From: Aquificaceae bacterium
Lineage (GTDB): Bacteria; Aquificota; Aquificia; Aquificales; Aquificaceae
Assembly (NCBI GenBank): GCA_015487835.1
Contig: WFOY01000140.1
Coordinates: 1 to 15,523 of the forward strand
Length of the DNA stretch: 15,523 bases
Direction: 5' to 3'
Made by a program: the position numbers and the translations under genes. Positions 12,467 to 15,523 of this stretch are shown one piece after another (position 1 is the first letter of the stretch; every line of letters starts with the position of its first letter). Under the pieces are notes generated by a model, which saw only the letters and a program-made list of their open reading frames with translations, was not told the DNA's origin and searched no databases.

Positions 12467-14135
12467 GGCCCTTAGTCTGAGCATAGGGACGAAGCTAACC
12501 TTAACCTTCATAGCCCTGATAGCGATGACATCTATACCCCTCTCCTTCGTGGTCATCCAGTTCAGCGAAAAGGTCTTCTACGAGAATGTGGTAAAGTCCC
12601 TAAGGGACACCATAGTGAGCGAGGAGCTCCAGATAAGGTACTACATAATAAACAGGGACTACTGGAGCCTCTTCAAGCTCGTCAGGGGGCTTGTGGACAA
12701 GACAGCTGTGCGTGAAGCCGTGGTTGTGGACGGCAACGGTAAAGTCCTGGCCCACTCGGACCCCCAGAGGTACCCGATAGGCAGTTCTTACGGAGGCAAG
12801 GTGGATATAGACTACCCTATAAAGGGTTTCAGAACGTCCATAGGGTCGGTGAAGCTGGTCCTCGATGAGGAGAGTATATGGGCAGAGTTCGCACCTGTAA
12901 AGCTCTTCCTTATGTTCTCAGCTCTTCCGTTCACACTCATAAGTCTGGTCTTGGGTCTGTTCATCTCTTACAGGATAAGGTCCAGGCTCTTCAGGATCAC
13001 AGCATCTATAGAACAGATAAGGAAGGGGGACCTCAGCAATTTAAACAGGGTCGAGTTCAGAGAGAAGGACGAGCTTCAGGAGTTTGCAGATTTCCTGTTC
13101 TCAACGATCAAGGCCCTTAAAAATTATTACGAGAACATAGATTACGCCCAGAAGTTCTACATGAACCTGCTCAACACCATAAACGAGATAGTCTTTGTAA
13201 CGGACGAGGAGGGTAGGATATTCTACGCCAACGACAACGTAAGGTCCATAGGGTACAAGCTTAACGACCTTCTGGGCTTGAAGATAGACAGCCTGGTTAG
13301 ATACAACACCAAAGAGGAAAAGACCAACAAGTACAGGGAGGTCCTGATCTTAGGCAAACACAGGGAGATACCAGCCCTTATGGGCGAGGTGATCTACGAA
13401 AACTGGAGGATAGTAACCCTGATCGACATATCGGACAGGAAGGCCATGGAGGAGGAGCTGAGGAGGAGGGAGGCTATGTCCATACTGGGTGAGATGAGTG
13501 CCAACTTCGCCCACGAGCTGAAGAACGCTATGCTCCCTTTAAAGCTGCTCTCCTCGGTGGACAGCTTCTCAGAGGAGGACGTCAGGGTTATAAGGAACTC
13601 ACTGATGAAGATGGACAGGCTCGTCAACATGTTCCTGAACTTCGCAAGACCCGTTCCTGTCGAAAAAACCAAGTTCAGCCTCACCTCCATAGTCGAGGAC
13701 ATCCTATCCCTCATCGAAAGGAAGGCAAAAGAAAAGGGTGTAAAACTTATAAAAGATGTGGACGACGTGGAGGTCGTATCCTCAAGGGAGTTGATAGAGA
13801 TAATCCTGGTAAACCTCCTTTCGAACGCGGTTGATGCCGTTGACGGAGGAGGGGAGGTGGGCGTGAGGGTCCGGGTCAGAGAGGACACCCTCAAGATCGA
13901 GGTGTGGGACACGGGGAGAGGCATACCCAAGGAGGATCTGGACAGGATCTTTGAGCCCTTTTACACAACGAAGGACTCCGGTTCCGGGCTGGGCCTGTCT
14001 ATAGTTATGAAGAACGTGTACCTACTCAAAGGTAGCATTCAGGTTAATTCGGAAGAGGGTAAAGGCACAATATTTAAGGTATCCATACCCATACAGGGGG
14101 TGCAGGGTGGGAAACATACTCCTGATCGAGGATGA
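12447..14135 (+). CDS. aioS: Membrane sensor histidine kinase AioS
   Basis: A 562-residue kinase of the inner membrane that should phosphorylate AioR in response to arsenite-loaded AioX. The order is: TM1 about 17-40; a periplasmic domain of about 110 residues, including a short DGNGKVLAHSDP sensor-like strand pair; TM2 about 151-175; HAMP to about 228; PAS about 236-330 (INEIVFVTDEEGRIFYAND); HisKA with phospho-acceptor H356 in FAHELKN; and HATPase (N456/N460 in VNLLSNAVDA, DTGRGIP, GSGLGLSI). It has two TM segments and no receiver domain. The start lies inside the end of aioX (20 bp overlap) and its last 29 bp overlap aioR, so all three are coupled. AAGG is directly next to the ATG, closer than ideal, so a slightly later start is possible. 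Confidence 0.92.
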   Translation: MERLIAKALSLSIGTKLTLTFIALIAMTSIPLSFVVIQFSEKVFYENVVKSLRDTIVSEELQIRYYIINRDYWSLFKLVRGLVDKTAVREAVVVDGNGKVLAHSDPQRYPIGSSYGGKVDIDYPIKGFRTSIGSVKLVLDEESIWAEFAPVKLFLMFSALPFTLISLVLGLFISYRIRSRLFRITASIEQIRKGDLSNLNRVEFREKDELQEFADFLFSTIKALKNYYENIDYAQKFYMNLLNTINEIVFVTDEEGRIFYANDNVRSIGYKLNDLLGLKIDSLVRYNTKEEKTNKYREVLILGKHREIPALMGEVIYENWRIVTLIDISDRKAMEEELRRREAMSILGEMSANFAHELKNAMLPLKLLSSVDSFSEEDVRVIRNSLMKMDRLVNMFLNFARPVPVEKTKFSLTSIVEDILSLIERKAKEKGVKLIKDVDDVEVVSSRELIEIILVNLLSNAVDAVDGGGEVGVRVRVREDTLKIEVWDTGRGIPKEDLDRIFEPFYTTKDSGSGLGLSIVMKNVYLLKGSIQVNSEEGKGTIFKVSIPIQGVQGGKHTPDRG

Positions 14136-15441
14136 GAGGAACGTAAGGTACGCACTAAAAAGGGTGCTCCAAGAGGCTGGTTTTTCCGTGATCGATGTTG
14201 AAGACCCGAAGGATGTGTCAGATTTAAAGGATTTCAATTTGCTTATACTGGATCTGAAGCTCAAAACCACCTCAGGGATCGATTTTCTGAAGGATCTCAG
14301 GGAGAGGGGCATTAACCTTCCTGTGATCGTCATAACCGCATACGCGAACCCAGAGAACATAATATCGGCCTCCAGGTACGGGGTGATAGATATCCTCAAG
14401 AAACCCTTCAGCAAGGAGGAACTCTTAGAACTTGTGAACAGACTCATGAAGGAGGAGACCCCCGCCCTGAAGGTGGAGGTGGACCCTCAGAGGGTCATAG
14501 TAGGTGAGTCAGAACGTATGATGGAGGTCTTCAAGAAGGTGGGTCTCGCCGCGGCAACGGATATGAACGTTCTCCTGACGGGTGAGACCGGTGTGGGTAA
14601 GGACCTCCTCGCGAGGATAATCCACGAGAACTCAGCAAGGAAGGACCACCCCTTTGTAGCCATAAACTGCTCCGCTATCCCAGAGAACCTGCTGGAGGCA
14701 GAGCTCTTCGGTTACAGGAAGGGGGCCTTTACGGGGGCTTTAAGGGACACGAAGGGGAAGATAGAGGCCGCCGAGGGAGGGACCCTGTTCCTGGACGAAA
14801 TAGGGGACATGCCCTACTCCCTTCAGTCCAAAATACTCAGGTTCCTTGAGACCAGGAGCTTCTACAGACTCGGAGATGACAGAGAGAGGAAAGCGAACGT
14901 AAGAATAATCGCGGCCACCAACAGGGACCTCAGCAGGATGATCGGTGAGGGGAAGTTCAGGGAGGACCTCTACTACAGACTCTCCCAGATAGTTATAGAG
15001 GTTCCCCCTTTGAGAGAGAGAAGGGAGGACATACCCAAGCTCATAGAGTTTTTCATAAACAAGGCCAACGAGGAGTTCGGAACCGAGGTAAGGGGTGTAA
15101 CCGAAGGAGCTCTGAAAGAGGCCATGGACTACGAGTGGAAGGGCAACGTGAGGGAGCTGAAGAACGTCGTATACAAAGCTGTCCTGGAGACAAAGAGCGG
15201 TTACATAGAGAGCCTAAACCTATCCGGCCCTGGGAAAGAAGACCTGGAGGGCCTTATAACCAGGTGTGTGGAGATCACCCCTGAGGAGGATCTCAAGAGT
15301 CTGGTCCTCAGGGTAGAGCGTAAGGTCCTAGAACACCTGATGACCAAGTACAGGGGCAACAAGAGCAGGGTGGCCCAGATCCTGGGTATGTCCAGGAATA
15401 CTTTGAAAACAAAGCTGAAGAAATACGGGGTATGGCAGTAA
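14107..15441 (+). CDS. aioR: Sigma-54-dependent response regulator AioR
   Basis: A 444-residue NtrC-type activator. The receiver domain (1-115) has the acidic pair E8/D9, phosphorylation site D49, T77 and K99. The AAA+ domain (about 131-360) has Walker A GETGVGKD (159-166), the sigma-54 contact loop GAFTGA (206-211) and Walker B TLFLDE (226-231). The C-terminal Fis-type helix-turn-helix (about 410-440) reads NKSRVAQILGMSRNTLKTKL. GAFTGA is intact, so it should open sigma-54 promoters, matching the promoter at 11434-11449. It starts with GTG, overlapping aioS by 29 bp, with AGGGGG about 6 bases upstream (14094-14100 region). Its TAA overlaps the ATG of the next gene. Phosphorylation by AioS is inferred from context; AioR is expected to turn on aioBA and the porin gene. 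Confidence 0.93.
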   Translation: MGNILLIEDERNVRYALKRVLQEAGFSVIDVEDPKDVSDLKDFNLLILDLKLKTTSGIDFLKDLRERGINLPVIVITAYANPENIISASRYGVIDILKKPFSKEELLELVNRLMKEETPALKVEVDPQRVIVGESERMMEVFKKVGLAAATDMNVLLTGETGVGKDLLARIIHENSARKDHPFVAINCSAIPENLLEAELFGYRKGAFTGALRDTKGKIEAAEGGTLFLDEIGDMPYSLQSKILRFLETRSFYRLGDDRERKANVRIIAATNRDLSRMIGEGKFREDLYYRLSQIVIEVPPLRERREDIPKLIEFFINKANEEFGTEVRGVTEGALKEAMDYEWKGNVRELKNVVYKAVLETKSGYIESLNLSGPGKEDLEGLITRCVEITPEEDLKSLVLRVERKVLEHLMTKYRGNKSRVAQILGMSRNTLKTKLKKYGVWQ

Positions 15442-15523
15442 AGCTCCCACCACCTCGGAGGAGGGGATCCCTCAGCCTTGAAGAAACCCTCTGGAGGAGG
15501 AGGTTCGTCAGAGAGTACTCGGA
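15432..15523 (+). CDS. Nitroreductase/SagB-type dehydrogenase-like protein, N-terminal fragment (cut by window end)
   Basis: An open frame begins with ATG inside the last codons of aioR (10 bp overlap) and runs to the window edge, giving 30 residues. The sequence VKLPPPRRRGSLSLEETLWR, followed by RRFVREYS, is typical of the start of SagB-like members of the nitroreductase superfamily: LPxPxxxGxxSLEEALxxRRSxRxY, where the Arg residues help hold FMN. Nitroreductase-family genes are known next to aio genes in other arsenite oxidisers (aoxC of Herminiimonas), which supports the call. A role in arsenite oxidation has not been shown. The catalytic part is not visible, so this rests on a short match and on context. 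Confidence 0.65.
   Translation, partial: MAVKLPPPRRRGSLSLEETLWRRRFVREYS

Overview
The window is a chromosomal segment from a Gram-negative and probably thermophilic bacterium, most likely a member or relative of the Aquificota. The grounds are strong use of AGG for arginine and ATA for isoleucine, many charged Glu/Lys/Arg residues, tight gene packing with short overlaps, an outer-membrane barrel, a Tat-exported Rieske protein and a plsX-fabH pair. The phylum is an inference; no 16S gene or other marker is present. I saw no tRNA, rRNA, CRISPR array or insertion sequence. The longest stretch without a gene is about 204 bp (11399-11602), and it is full of regulatory signals.

Left part (1-6825), housekeeping and accessory genes. 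A 5'-truncated plsX runs into fabH on the plus strand (fatty acid and phospholipid synthesis). Their transcription converges on a minus-strand pair, a DUF255/YyaL-type thioredoxin-domain protein and an M28-type metallopeptidase. Divergent from the peptidase is a small isoprenylcysteine-methyltransferase-like membrane protein. Its 3' end overlaps by 170 bp the 3' end of an MscS-type channel gene on the other strand. The channel lies downstream of a lone Rossmann-domain protein and a small unrecognised cysteine-containing protein.

Right part (6841-15523), an arsenite-oxidation island. On the minus strand a near-perfect sigma-54 promoter (11434-11449) precedes aioB (Rieske subunit), aioA (molybdopterin subunit) and a beta-barrel porin gene. 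The unit is closed by a GC-rich hairpin with a T-rich tail (6841-6868). Divergently, on the plus strand, lie aioX (periplasmic arsenite-binding protein with one cysteine), aioS (membrane histidine kinase), aioR (sigma-54 activator with a GAFTGA loop) and the first 30 codons of a nitroreductase/SagB-like gene. These four genes form a chain of overlapping reading frames. The likely circuit is that AioX binds As(III) in the periplasm, AioS phosphorylates AioR, and AioR binds the upstream repeats at 11527-11564 and drives the sigma-54 promoter. The result is periplasmic AioBA that oxidises arsenite to arsenate and passes electrons to the respiratory chain. The porin may serve solute passage across the outer membrane. 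The sensor, regulator, cis-elements, enzyme and terminator are all visible in about 8.6 kb. No arsenic efflux or arsR gene, dedicated cytochrome c or moeA is seen inside the window.
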